In this document: positions 43,742-54,824 of the stretch, in pieces
Numbering within the stretch: position 1 is the stretch's first letter
How the letters are laid out: each line of letters begins with the position of its first letter
From: Amyelois transitella
Taxonomy: Eukaryota > Arthropoda > Insecta > Lepidoptera > Pyralidae
NCBI RefSeq assembly: GCF_032362555.1
Contig: NC_083515.1
Location: 8,095,001-8,159,000, forward strand
Length of the DNA stretch: 64,000 bases
Direction of reading: 5' to 3'
Notes under the pieces: model-generated
What the model was told of the DNA's origin: nothing
Database searches by the model: none
The model's input: the letters and a program-made list of their open reading frames with translations, nothing else
Position numbers and translations under genes: made by a program

Positions 43742-43924
43742 AAATACGGCATCTTAAAAACATTGATAATAAATAAATATGCCAGACAAATCACATTGAG
43801 CTACCCAAGGTGTTTGAAACTTGCGTAATAGGATACAATCTTAACTACATATATAAGAATCTGAATACATAAACAACCAAGTCCCAGACGAAATAAAAAA
43901 AAATACATTTTCATTGCATTAGAT

Positions 43925-44010
43925 TTTCACTAGACATGACTTGGAATCGAACCCTGTTACCGTGTGAGAGACCAAGCGCACTGCGCCACGAAGGCGTCAG
44001 ACGCCATCAT
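43925..44010 (-). mobile_element. tRNA-like retroposon fragment
   Basis: Minus strand: TCGTGGCGCAGTGCGCTTGG (A-box-like) and AGGGTTCGATTCCAAG (B-box). It is a different tRNA-like head from SINE-B. Acceptor-stem pairing is not evident, so it is not called as a tRNA gene. Confidence 0.5.
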
Positions 44011-45497
44011 TGGAAAATAATCTGAGCGGTAAAACAACCAAAAGTTCATAAAGTATAAATATTATTTCGTCACATTAATATATTCATAGTCCAGGTATTC
44101 ATTTTAGATATGTTTGAACATAATTTTCCCAAAAACTAAGAAAATTCTCATAAAATCCAACGTAGAGAATTTGATATAAAATTCTTAGTCCATCGGCACA
44201 AAATGATCACGTCTTTGAAGCTTTAATATCGGATTGAGAGGTAGAAAATAGGGTATCCAAAAATTGTGAAGAAAAAAAAATATATTTCTAAAAGTCTATG
44301 CAAGTGACTTCCTAAGCGTTAATGTTCATAAAAAAAAATAATTGCGTCAGTTTTTACCTAAGTGGTCACTCTGAAAACTGACGGAAGAAAACATTTTTAT
44401 AATAAACCGAGTTTGTAAAATAAATCATTTTTGTACAGAATTTTTGGGATCGACTTTATTTATTTTTCACCAGTCACTTACTCACTCAGACTAAGAACTA
44501 AAAATTATCGGTAAGATCTGAGATAAAAACTTGGGTTTTATATATTTTATTTACTATAGTAATACCTATCACTAGAAACAGGTCTCAGTGATACTGAAAT
44601 GACTGTAACATTTTTTAACCGGTGTATCCGCAAGAGATTTGTATTTATTTGTATTTGTACGAATAAAACCTTACATTTGGTCACTCTATTTAAGAATGAA
44701 TGACAAAGGAGGGAAAAAACAGTTTGTTGTCCTCGGGGCAAAACAGGGCCGATTTCTATCGCAATACAAAATAAGGATTCCCTTTAGTCGCCTTTATTTG
44801 AGGTTTTTTTCAGTTCTTCCCTTTATTATAGTGTTTCAGAGGAGATAATTTAGACTAAAAATCACAGTATTTTATTAAGGTTAGGTACTAGCGCTTCATC
44901 CGTTTTAATTATAAGGCTATACGTTTAAATAAAGGTTTTACTCAAATTTGTTCAGTGGAATTTGCGTGAGAGATTAGCAAACATACATACGCACAAACTT
45001 TTGCATTTATCGCACTAACATCCGCCTGCGGCTTCGCTTGCTTGTTTATTATTAAGCTACTTTTATACTGTGCACTGTGCTTGAGCGGGCCCTAAAGTAG
45101 TGCTGCCATAATAAAATAATCTTGATTGAAAAAACCTCATAATAATAATCCTTTATTAGAACCTACTTAGGTACGCCAATAAAAAAAGTAATTTATTTCT
45201 TTCGAATCATGAGAACTTCTGCAAATATCCGCTTGGATTAATTAATTTCAACGAGAAAGTATTTTGTGGTCCACCTGAATATTAGGCTCGCCTCCTCAAG
45301 TTAATGATTCCTATATCTTCTACAAATACCTTCCCGTCTATGATTTTATCATTGTGCGATGAATCAATCAATTTTCTATATTAATTTATCACAATGATTC
45401 ATTAACTCCAGCCCTAATTTGTAAGATTAGAAATATTTATCATTAATCTTAGATACTAATTTTCTGCGAAATTGAAATTTTATAAACGTTTATATCA
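44011..45497. other. Intergenic, no recognised gene
   Basis: AT-rich. 44,975-45,045 holds an inverted end of the 'ATTATAAATGC' family (ATCCGCCTGCGGCTTCGC). Confidence 0.4.
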
Positions 45498-45712
45498 ACT
45501 TATAAATGCGAAAGTAAGTTTATGTCTTTGTTTGTTTGTTAGTTTGTTACTTCACGGGTTATTTACTAAATTAATCTTCTTAAAAATCACGAAAGCATAT
45601 AAACATACGGGTACCTTTCATCCGGGTGTAACTATAGTTCCCGTGAGATTTGAGAAAAACCTGTTAATACTTTTGTACCACTTGTGACCACTGACGCTAA
45701 ATAAACTGTGAG
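45498..45712 (+). repeat. Dispersed 'ATTATAAATGC' repeat
   Basis: CTTATAAATGCGAAAGTAAG, TTCATCCGGGTGTAACTATA and TTCCCGTGAGATTTGAGAAA match the copy at 30,660. Confidence 0.65.
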
Positions 45713-46212
45713 GCAATGTTCAGACCGTAAAAACTTTGCCAAACCTTCTCACAACATGTGTTACTTTTCACACAATGTCAGATGAAACCGCGGTAAACTA
45801 CTTGTGGTATACGTAATAGGGCGGCCATTCGTAAGATAAGACTGATTGCGTAGTTCCCATCTTCCATGGGATTTATCTGCTCATTAAAGCATCTCAGTAT
45901 TGAATTCCTTTAACCTCATTTGTGGAACCTCATTAAGCTTTGCGAAACCCACATTTTATTATGAGATTTTTCCGACGTACCCATCTGCAAGCCTTACTAT
46001 TGAAATCGTATTCATCATATGAATGAAATATGTAGTTTGTCACATTTCTTTGACAAGCATTAGGAAATTCAAAGTTAGTCAAATTAGAGAAAGAACTGCA
46101 GTGGTACTATCTCTCATCTTTGCACCCTACACTGTAATGGTTCCGGGCCAGTTCAGAAATGGAAAGCAAGGTGCAAAACTTCAATGGTACTATTCGAAGA
46201 GATATTTGAATA

Positions 46213-46890
46213 TATATTATACTAGCGACCCGCCCCGGCTTCGCACGGATGCACAGCTGATACTAAATATATCTCTATTAGAACTAACTAAAGGAAAGCA
46301 AAGCGGCTAAGTCTTGCTCACTTCGCAACGGGCCGTGCAGCAGAAATCGTAATATTTTAATTTCACCACAACTTCAAAACCAAACGTCCAATTTTAATCA
46401 TTCAACAAAGACCAAATATTATCTACATAAACTGTTCTTATTGATGAAATTATTTATTTTGATAAGGATTAATAGCATGAGTAAAAAAACGCGTTTAAAT
46501 GTAGACCAAAAAAAAATTCAAGATTTTTAAATAAAAATGTGGTTGTTGTGCCTCACTCGACATAGATAGGTATAGTGTGTCGCGGACTTTTTTGTAGATA
46601 TTTATAAGATCTACAATTAATTAAAACATTTTATGGTTCTATCTTTTGTAGTTTAGACAGCGTACGCAAAATAAGTAACTTTTTGGTTGATTTTTTTCAG
46701 TTTGTGTCCGAAAAATTCAAATATATTACGGAACCCTATTTTTTTCCAAAATAAAATATAGTCTATGTTACTCGTGGATAATGTAGCTTTCGAATGGTGA
46801 AAGAATTTTTAAAATCGGTCCAGTAGTTATTGAGCCTATTCATTACAACCAAACAAACAAAGTTTTCCTCTTTATATATTAGTGTAGATG
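46213..46890 (+). repeat. 'CTAGCGACCCGCCCCGGC' repeat, long copy
   Basis: Starts ACTAGCGACCCGCCCCGGCT and ends TTTATATATTAGTGTAGAT. ~680 bp, non-coding. Parts recur in inverse at 14,820, 51,480-51,700 and 52,262. No terminal inverted repeats or duplication seen; class undetermined (a Helitron-like non-autonomous element is one possibility). Confidence 0.6.
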
Positions 46891-46899
46891 TAGATTTAT

Positions 46900-46985
46900 T
46901 TTTGAAATCCGCGATAGAATTCGAACCTTATAGAACGAGCAACTTATTTGAATCCGATACCTTAACCACTTGACAACCGATATAA
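46900..46985 (-). mobile_element. tRNA-like retroposon fragment
   Basis: Minus strand: TTGTCAAGTGGTTAAGGTAT (A-box) and AAGGTTCGAATTCTAT (B-box) with ~35 nt between. Decayed. Not a plausible functional tRNA. Confidence 0.5.
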
Positions 46986-47057
46986 CTCTAATTCCATTGC
47001 ATTTTCAGCCATTGGTCTGAATTTGTGGATCTGACAGTAAAAGCAAGGTTTTAACAT

Positions 47058-47132
47058 TATAATCACGTCTCCATCCCTAATAATCCCTCGGGGTAGACAG
47101 AGCCAACAGTCTGAAAGGCTACACACGAACGT
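47058..47132 (-). mobile_element. SINE-A fragment (3' end)
   Basis: AATCACGTCTCCATCC and CGGGGTAGACAGAGCCAACA match the SINE-A 3' end. Confidence 0.65.
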
Positions 47133-47447
47133 TTTATGCCGTATCTAAGATACATGACAATTAATATTATTAGCCACAAACTTATAAGCCACAAAAATAT
47201 AGCATTCCATTACCTACATAGACTACGTCGAGAAAAATATAGATACCTAACTTCCGCCAAAACTCTGTCACTAAATTGTTATAATGTGGAAAGTTATTCA
47301 CTATCATGGATAACTTATTCGTATAAATATTTTAGAACTGGCAGTGCCAATTTTAATAAGTATAATTTAAAACGTCTACTTACATACAATTCTTGTCTGG
47401 AAGCAAAAAATATATTTGCAGATTTACAATGTAATTTACTTAAGGGA

Positions 47448-47562
47448 AAAACTTATAAGCTTGGGATTCTTCATTATGCTAGAAGATTTCATAATATCAT
47501 AATACGAGTAGGATCTGAATCAGAAGATCACCATTAAGCCATACGAGCTGACCGTGCTAAAA
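47448..47562 (+). mobile_element. SINE-A fragment, diverged
   Basis: AAGCTTGGGATTCTTC and CCATTAAGCCATACGAGCTG recall the SINE-A centre. It overlaps the end of a 133-codon frame (47,136, +) that shows no domain. Confidence 0.5.
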
Positions 47563-49199
47563 TACATATATGGGAAACAAATATCTTAACAAAAATCTAA
47601 CTTCTTCCCACAGAGTTGCATCTCTTAATAAAAATATCGTAATCCAAGACGCTAAGTACGTATCCAGCATAGGGAACCCTAATAAAAAGAAATGTCCCCG
47701 TATCTACTGGTCTGGCACGTAATTACAGCGTAATCCCGTAATAAAGACTGGCAAATTCGCTTTCTGTCGCTCGCTGATAAACGGAAACGGTTATTCCTTT
47801 TGGTACCTATTTCCTTCTAACCCCCGAGGCCACCGACGAAAATACGACAGGGTATTATTAAAAGTTTGACGTGTGTGTCCGTTTGTGGCATCAAAGCTCG
47901 CGAGCGTATGTTTCTGATTGGTCTTTTTCTTTTACCTGACTGCGACAGAAAGAGGAAAATATTTTCGTTTTACACAAATTCGCGCACATATTGAACGAAA
48001 ATTCCCGTCAATTTCCCTTCCCGCGGGAATTTCTACACACGCAACTTACACACAGCTTACACAACATAAGGAACCGTCATGGCAAATTTCAAATCTCTTA
48101 ATCTGACATATCATCTAATATGTCAGTCAATTAACGAGTCAGTGTATTCTTTTTAATATATTTCAGCTCTCCTCCCTGAGGAAGTCCCTGAGAAATTGAA
48201 GAGATCAGCCTCCCTGCGAAATCATTGATGTTTTACGCAAGTAACGAAGCAAAGATAATGGAAACATGAGGAATGGAACTTAAAGGTCGATATAACACTA
48301 CAATCTCATTGTTGTCTCGCTCCCTTTTGTAAGAAATTAATATTTTTTATCCTATTTTTCTTTGCCCAAGTTAATTAGAGATGGATAGATCGGGATTTAA
48401 GATAATATAAGAACATCGAACATATTTTTTGTGATTTGTTTTCATTTAAAAGTATTGCCTTTTCAACCATGTTGGTGCAGGTACGTCTAACATTTTCAAT
48501 TGCTTGGCAATTTTTGACAAAACTAACTTATAATTTTGGCGGGTAGCGGTCATATAAACATTGCCAAACAGAAAAGACTGGACAAAATAAAGAGTGCCCC
48601 TACTTTTTTTGTTCAATTAACAAGAAGTTTGGAATAGAACCTTTGTTTCTCTTAGTAATTTGCAACCGACAACATGCCCGATACCTACCGTTTAAAACTT
48701 CCTTTATCTTAACGTTTCTAACCGTTTTATTTCTGTTACACAAACTTGTTAACGATCTGCGGAAAGTTCCTGTTCTTCAAGTGTTTATTTTTAAATCTTT
48801 TTTCTTATAGATGTATTTACAATTTATTATTTTGTCTAAAACCTTTAGGTACCACACCTAAAATAAATTAGTATTGCCAACAAGGATTGAGCTATAGTAC
48901 TTACACACTTTTTTATTCCAGTCTCGTCTCAACTAATAAATTATCATAAAAATTCAAACTTCAAATTTGGACGAGCCGTTTCAGTAATGAGGTCTTAGTA
49001 AAATTTTATTAGAGTAGAGTTGAAATTAAATTCTGGAATCAAAGTAACCACTTTTATGTAAATAAGTACCAAATTAACCGTCGAAAAGTGGGCTCGTTTC
49101 AGACTCAATATTTTGCCATCTTTACTTATAAATCCGCACCGACCAAATACAAACATTTTAAGGGTATATTTTAAAATGGAAATATTTTAGAATTCATGT
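47563..49199. other. Intergenic, no recognised gene
   Basis: 47,700-48,060 has somewhat more CpG, including CTCGCGAGCG. Nothing identifiable. Confidence 0.4.
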
Positions 49200-49345
49200 T
49201 GTAGGCTAGCAACCTGTCACTATTTGAATCTCAATTCCATCTTTAACTTTAAGCTGAACGTGGCATTGATGAGACTGTTGGCTATTAGCCTATTGTCTAC
49301 CCCGTAAGGCGTTAAGTTAAATAATAACGTGATGATATAAATGAA
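49200..49345 (+). mobile_element. SINE-A copy, 5'-truncated
   Basis: CTAGCAACCTGTCACTATTT, CTGAACGTGGCATTGATG and TTGTCTACCCCGTAAGG match the SINE-A 3' half. Confidence 0.75.
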
Positions 49346-50684
49346 TGGATATTTTATAATGAACATATATTTTAAAAATAAATCTTTTGTAGAAATCTAA
49401 CAATCGAAACAATGAAACAGAAACATTCAAAATTACATGAAAAATTTGATGGTACCTAAAACACAAAAGTCATTTCTTAAAACCCGTTTTTCTATGTTCA
49501 ATTTAGTATTCATGGCGAAAATTGAATTTTTGCATACATAATATGGAATATGGAACAGGATATAGGGTATTTTTCAAGTGAACGGCGTCGTGGACGAACG
49601 CTAGTTAACTTATATTTAAGCCGACCAATAGGCAGTTTAGCTCGAAATGTTTGAATATTCCTTTAATTAAACTTCAGTAATCTTGTTACATAGAATAATA
49701 ACACTTATGTACTCCCTATAAAGGTATTATACGCGAGTATAAATTCCATACTAGAGCTGAAATTAAGGAGGTTAGGGACTCTATTAAGGCTCGACCTCTC
49801 TTTCCAAGTTCATTACTGTCCTTTAGACTCAAAATAATAGGACCCCTGGTTATACATTAATAGTAAAGACCTTAGAAAATTACTGAATACCTTGGTGTAG
49901 TATTCATATTACTTTTGCCAACGCTACTCTTATCGAAATCCAACGAAATCAAATTAAACAAACTAGTTTTTTAGTTTTATTCTTTATAATATTGCATACA
50001 AAAAGAATTCCCTTATGAGGCAAAGCATTATTTGGCATATGTTTTGTAGTTTAACCACTTAATTTTACGGTTCTTATTTATCACTATCACTACTTAATAT
50101 AAAGTAAAGTCCCCTAATATTATAAAGTGTTTGTTCCTATATGGGTTTACTGAGGAAGTATATCCATAAATGCTACCCGTTCGAAACAATTTTTAAATAT
50201 CTCATCGCATCTTTAGAAACATTTGCATTTGCTATGAAAAAATAAGTTACTTAACTTTAAAAATTGACTTAATTGTTTCTCTTGTGCGCAAAAGCAAGAT
50301 TGTTTATTGTTAGCTACACTTTTTGTTTATGGATACATAAAGTGTAGCTTTCATTCAAACTAATACTATGAGCTAAACATCGTATTTTTTTTTAATGTAG
50401 GTATAAACTTGATTAATACCGTATTGATTTACGAGACAGACTGATCATGTGTTGTAACATGGCGACGTTACTTTTTTAATATCCGGTAGTTTATATTCCC
50501 ATGGAGTAGTCTTGAACGTCTAGCAAGATATTATTATGGTCTAAAACCTCCAGAGCCCTAGTTTACAAGTTAGGCGGAACGACGCAAAATACGTGCGGTC
50601 TGTAAAATGTAAAATAGTCTTGCAAAACTTTACAGTTTCACCGCAGAACACTGTCTAGTTTACAGAACTCGTGATATTATTCAT
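49346..50684. other. Intergenic, no recognised gene
   Basis: AT-rich. 50,105-50,195 is a scrap of the family at 14,820 (ATAAATGCTACCCG). Confidence 0.4.
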
Positions 50685-50836
50685 ATATACAATCACGCCT
50701 GGGAAAGCCCAGAGGGGTAGGCAGAGACTATATCTTTCCACTTGCCACGGATCCCTGCGTACTTCTTTTGCTTAATCCATATTCTTAACTCTGTTTGTAC
50801 AGGCATCGCAATGCTTGAGCGTCGGTTTTGGGTTAA
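50685..50836 (-). mobile_element. LINE-T 3' end fragment
   Basis: Minus-strand remains of the LINE-T C-terminus: AGAGGGGTAGGCAGAGACTA, CTTTCCACTTGCCACGGATC and a TGCGTACTTCTTTTGCTT stretch correspond to the codons around DRGKWKE. Confidence 0.75.
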
Positions 50837-51205
50837 GTAAGTTTTGTTTATTTGTTTGTTACCACTTCTTAGTCAAACTACTAACCGATTTTCATGAAAC
50901 TTGCAAAGATTAAGCTTGAAGTAGGTATTTACTACCTTAGTACTTATGACGCGGAGCAACAAGCAAAAGATACTCGTAGCAAGTCATATCATAAGTCAAC
51001 ATCTTCTAATCACTTTTTATTAATTCCGAAATTAATCATCGAATTTGCAATGGAAAAGTCCTTTGGTTGCAAAATGGTCCTTAATACATCGTATTAATGC
51101 AGTCTTAACGACCCACATGTAGATGCCAGATGGGAAAATATTTTACAGGGTTCCTATCTATATATATTTCTATATCTATAAGAAGAGAAAGTATCTATCT
51201 CATCA

Positions 51206-52090
51206 CTACATAGTATAAAACAAAGTCGCCCATTTTGTCTGTAGTCCCTTCGTATGCATAAAACTTTAAAACTACGCAACGGATTTTGATGCGGTTTTCA
51301 CTAATAGAAAGAGTATTTTCTCCGACAGGTTTTTATATATAATTGAAATACATTGAAACTATATTAGCTGAGTTATAGCGATTTATGTCCAAGAAGTCAG
51401 AAAAAAAATCTAATTGAAGATTGCATTTGTGCGTGCGCCGCTTATACCGTTGGATACAAGTAAGAACAATGTATAGCAAAAACATTGGTCTTTATTAGTT
51501 CTACAAAAAAGTCCGCGATGACATATATCCAGCTTTTTTATTTAAGTCACAAAAACTACTTTTCTGTATTAAAAAAACATTTAATTCGTTGGGTGATGTT
51601 TAACTGGTGATATAACCAATAATACATATATCCTTATCAAAATAAGTAAGTTCATCATCACGAGCATTTAATTTAGATTATTTTTGCAGTTAACAGTGTG
51701 TTATTTAGACATATAGTTTAGGAGATATCACGATATTAGTATTGCGGCACGGTACGGGCCGGCCGCGGCGGCGGGGGCAGCGTCCCTATAAAAACGGTAC
51801 ATAAAAAATAAATAATATTAAAAAGTAGGTACTACGACTTTGATCTATACATATAAGACAAAAAAAAATCTGTACATTACTTAAATATTTTTTCCAAAAA
51901 CTGATAGGGGGGGCGATCAAAGAAGAGTCACAGAAACCAAAAAACATTTTAATATTTTAAACGCGGTTAAGGGAAAGAGAAGTTATTGTGAATTGAAAAT
52001 TAGTATCCAATATGTGTTGGTGCGTTGACTGTATTTGTCGAAGTAGCGGGATACACGCAAACGAAGTTGCGCGGGTCAGCTAGTAACAGA
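51206..52090 (+). repeat. Dispersed repeat with nested piece
   Basis: Starts near ACAAAGTCGCCCATTTTGTC, with ACTACGCAACGGATTTTGAT, and ends CAAACGAAGTTGCGCGGGTC-AGCTAGTAAC. 51,480-51,700 resembles the inverse of the repeat at 46,213, so one element may have inserted into another. A short GC run (GGGCCGGCCGCGGCGGCGG) lies at 51,757. Confidence 0.5.
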
Positions 52091-52261
52091 TAAAAGCCAA
52101 GATTTCAGACGCGGCAGTGGCTGATGCTGCATTTTACATCGGCCGCCAATTGCAAGCCTTATTGAGCCTTATTTTCCCCGAATCGCGGCCGCCTGTCACA
52201 CCGGTATATACAGAAAAAATAGAGTTTTTTTTTTGTGTTAGTTCATGATATAATATTTCTT

Positions 52262-52355
52262 TTATTCCTGTTTGAAATATTGGAAAGAGAGTTTTTCGAG
52301 GAACGTTTTTATCTATAAATGCACCTGTGCGAACCGAGGCGGGTTGCTACTTGAA
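52262..52355 (-). repeat. Fragment of the 14,820 repeat family
   Basis: TTCCTGTTTGAAATATTGGA ... CGAGGCGGGTTGCTACT parallels 14,820-14,913. Confidence 0.55.
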
Positions 52356-53745
52356 AAACCAAATCAGCACTGAAATTATTAAAATGTAGATAGATCCTCT
52401 AGTTAACTGCCTCCAATCATCGGACCATTTAGTGCTAAGGACACGGAGAAGCACAGTATCTCAAATTCCAATATTTGTCTTCGTATTAAAACCCTTTACT
52501 TAAATCGGTTCTAAAATCCGTAAATGGTGAGATCTAATTTAAAAAAAGAAAGCAACAGATGAGCAGATTAAAAAAAAAATTCTGTAGTTTCTTTTTAACT
52601 TGTATATTAATACGGTGTAATGCACCCCTTCTTATATAGTTCAACATAGGATTTCTCCAAAGAAGGTACATATAAATAAAAGATTGGATTACGCCAAGAA
52701 CACAGTCTTACTCTAAACGCCGTATTGGAAAAAGTGCTATAAAACCTTATTTCCATTCCTACATATGTATAAAACAGATGCTTCCGAACGGAGTGAATTC
52801 AAAACATTTCATGAATAATGTCATAAAACTTTATCTGCCTTTTTAAATGACTATCTTCCTTAATACCCTAGCGTTAATGGACGGACGTCCTCTGACAAGG
52901 ACGTATTGGTCTACTACGAGTACCATCGTGATATTCACCATCAACCATGAAGGAAAAATTTACCTATTGTTAAGGATGGATGATCAGGTCCGGTAAAACA
53001 CCAACGTGTGGTTCAAAAAGTCTATTCTGTAAAAAAAAATATTTTTTACAGAATAGACTGATATATAATTCAAACTAACGCAGAGAAAACAGCGCTTGGT
53101 TCTATGCGTGCGGACCAAGACAGTTCCAAATTTAAAATTGGCACGAGCGTGCGTCACCGTTAATAAACAGTTAACTTTTTTTAACCAAAATATAAACAAT
53201 ATTGCGCGCCACGCTTTCAAAAAGCAACAATTTTTTTATTAAATATAGCAATAAATGTGTACAATCTAAAATTTTATAACTTTATTTTTACAAAGGAGGA
53301 CTGAAGTGAGCACGTCGCTTACACCTTTACATATTGGCTCATAATTGCACATTCTGTTGTTCAATGTACAAATGTTATGTAGAATATGCAGGTTTCCTCA
53401 GGATGACTTCAATTGCCTTCAGGTTTGTTAAATTAATAGGTTCCTACCTACGGTACGAATCGTTTGAGTAAGTACATAAATCATGAGACAGTCGGTGGCA
53501 AGGCTTGGCAATGAGCCCATTGCATGTAAACATGGTTAGAATTTATCAGTATTTAGTATTCTGATACGGGGTTTATTGTGACTGATTAGAAGATTTCATA
53601 TACCTTAATTCCAATGCATTCCTTACCAAAAGCCGCGCCGACAAACAAATATACAAATACACTTTCGCATTTGTTTTAGCTGTAATTGGATGGAATTTAT
53701 TTGGGATCACCTTTAGAGCATCGGTTAGTATACAAACTAATGTGC
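52356..53745. other. Intergenic with one perfect hairpin
   Basis: 53,019-53,036 and 53,042-53,059 form an 18-bp perfect inverted repeat (AGTCTATTCTGT core) around a 5-nt loop. No gene is seen. Confidence 0.5.
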
Positions 53746-53855
53746 ATAACTTCGAAAATAGTCATTGGTACATGGCCGAGGTGGGATTCCAGCGCTTTTC
53801 TGTGCATCACTAATTTTAACCGGGCGTCTTACCGATTCGACCACCGACGCCCTCA
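53746..53855 (-). mobile_element. tRNA-derived SINE (SINE-B), copy 2
   Basis: Shares TACATGGCCGAGGTGGGATT and TTACCGATTCGACCACCG with the copy at 32,986. The B-box is damaged. Confidence 0.7.
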
Positions 53856-53908
53856 TTTTTTATTGCCAATAAGTAACTAATAATACTTTTATGAGTAGGT
53901 TAGTACTA

Positions 53909-54078
53909 GTGCCGTGTGGTAACCAGGACCACTCCATCTCGTTCCCATGGATGTCGTAAACCTATCACTGTTTGAATCTCAATTCTATCATTAAGCCAAA
54001 CAGCTGATCGTGGCCTATCAAGACTGTTAGCTCTGTCTACCCCACAAGTGGTATAGTCGTGATTATATGTAAGCATGT
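53909..54078 (+). mobile_element. SINE-A copy with deletions
   Basis: 5' GTGCCGTGTGGTAACCAGGA, CTCGTTCCCATGGATGTCGT and 3' CTCTGTCTACCCCACAAG are present. ~100 bp in total is missing internally. Confidence 0.8.
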
Positions 54079-54159
54079 AGATATGTATAAGTCTGTGATA
54101 TTGATTGCCTTAATCAATTGCACCAATTGATTTACTCGATGAAATATTTAAAATATATT

Positions 54160-54412
54160 TATACTAATATTATAAATCTGAAGAGATTGTTTGTTTGTTT
54201 AAACGCGCTTATCTCTGTAATTTCTGGTTCGAATTGAAAAATTCTTTTTGGCTTTAGGGTATATAACATCACGCTGCAACTACTTATAAGGGGCAAAGAA
54301 CTAATGGAAAATGTGAAAAAACGGGGAAAATAATTCATTTCATTTTTGAGGGCTTCAATGATGTCCAAAATAACTATTCCACGCGGACGAAGTTGCGGCC
54401 ACAGCTAGTTTA
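54160..54412 (+). repeat. Dispersed repeat, paired with 36,436-36,620
   Basis: Starts ACTAATATTATAAATCTGAA and ends GCGGCCACAGCTAGTTT. The GGGCTTCAATGATGTCC and ATTCCACGCGGACG segments are the inverse of 36.4 kb. Confidence 0.65.
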
Positions 54413-54605
54413 AAATAAAGGAGAAAAGATAGTTAATATTCACCGCAGTACCGCAGTAACTCATTCTGTTATTGGTGTTGCGACGGAACGGTTGAATAAT
54501 ATATGGTGTATATTTTCGAAATCTGCATACAGCACTTTTTATTATGAATGAGTTGAATGTGCCGATGAAACTGTACTGACTCGAAAATCTACCTACGTAG
54601 GCAAC

Positions 54606-54780
54606 TGATATATATGTTCAAAGAAGTTTGAAATGTTATACAAACTCTTTCTTGTTATGTTCTTGTTTATCTGTGGTGCGGCGTCCCATGCGCGCGCATC
54701 TTGAAAATACATGTCATTCGTGTCCAAGCTATCCTGTGGTTTTATTGTATGATTATTTATAAATATCTATAAATATATCA
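54606..54780 (+). repeat. 5' LTR of gypsy element
   Basis: 175 bp, TG...CA ends. A TATA-like run (TTTATAAATATCTATAAATA) lies close to its 3' end. Confidence 0.95.
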
Positions 54781-54782
54781 TT

Positions 54783-54799
54783 TGGCGACGAATGGGATC
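54783..54799 (+). other. Candidate primer-binding site
   Basis: TGGCGACGAATGGGATC starts 2 nt after the LTR. TGG would pair with a tRNA CCA end. The primer tRNA is not determined (Ser or Arg types are candidates). Confidence 0.65.
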
Positions 54800-54824
54800 A
54801 ATTTATCCACAATATTGAAGGAAA

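Noticed and set aside
47136..47537. 133-codon + strand frame
   Set aside because: Composition is like the surrounding AT-rich DNA, no domain, and its end overlaps a SINE-A remnant.
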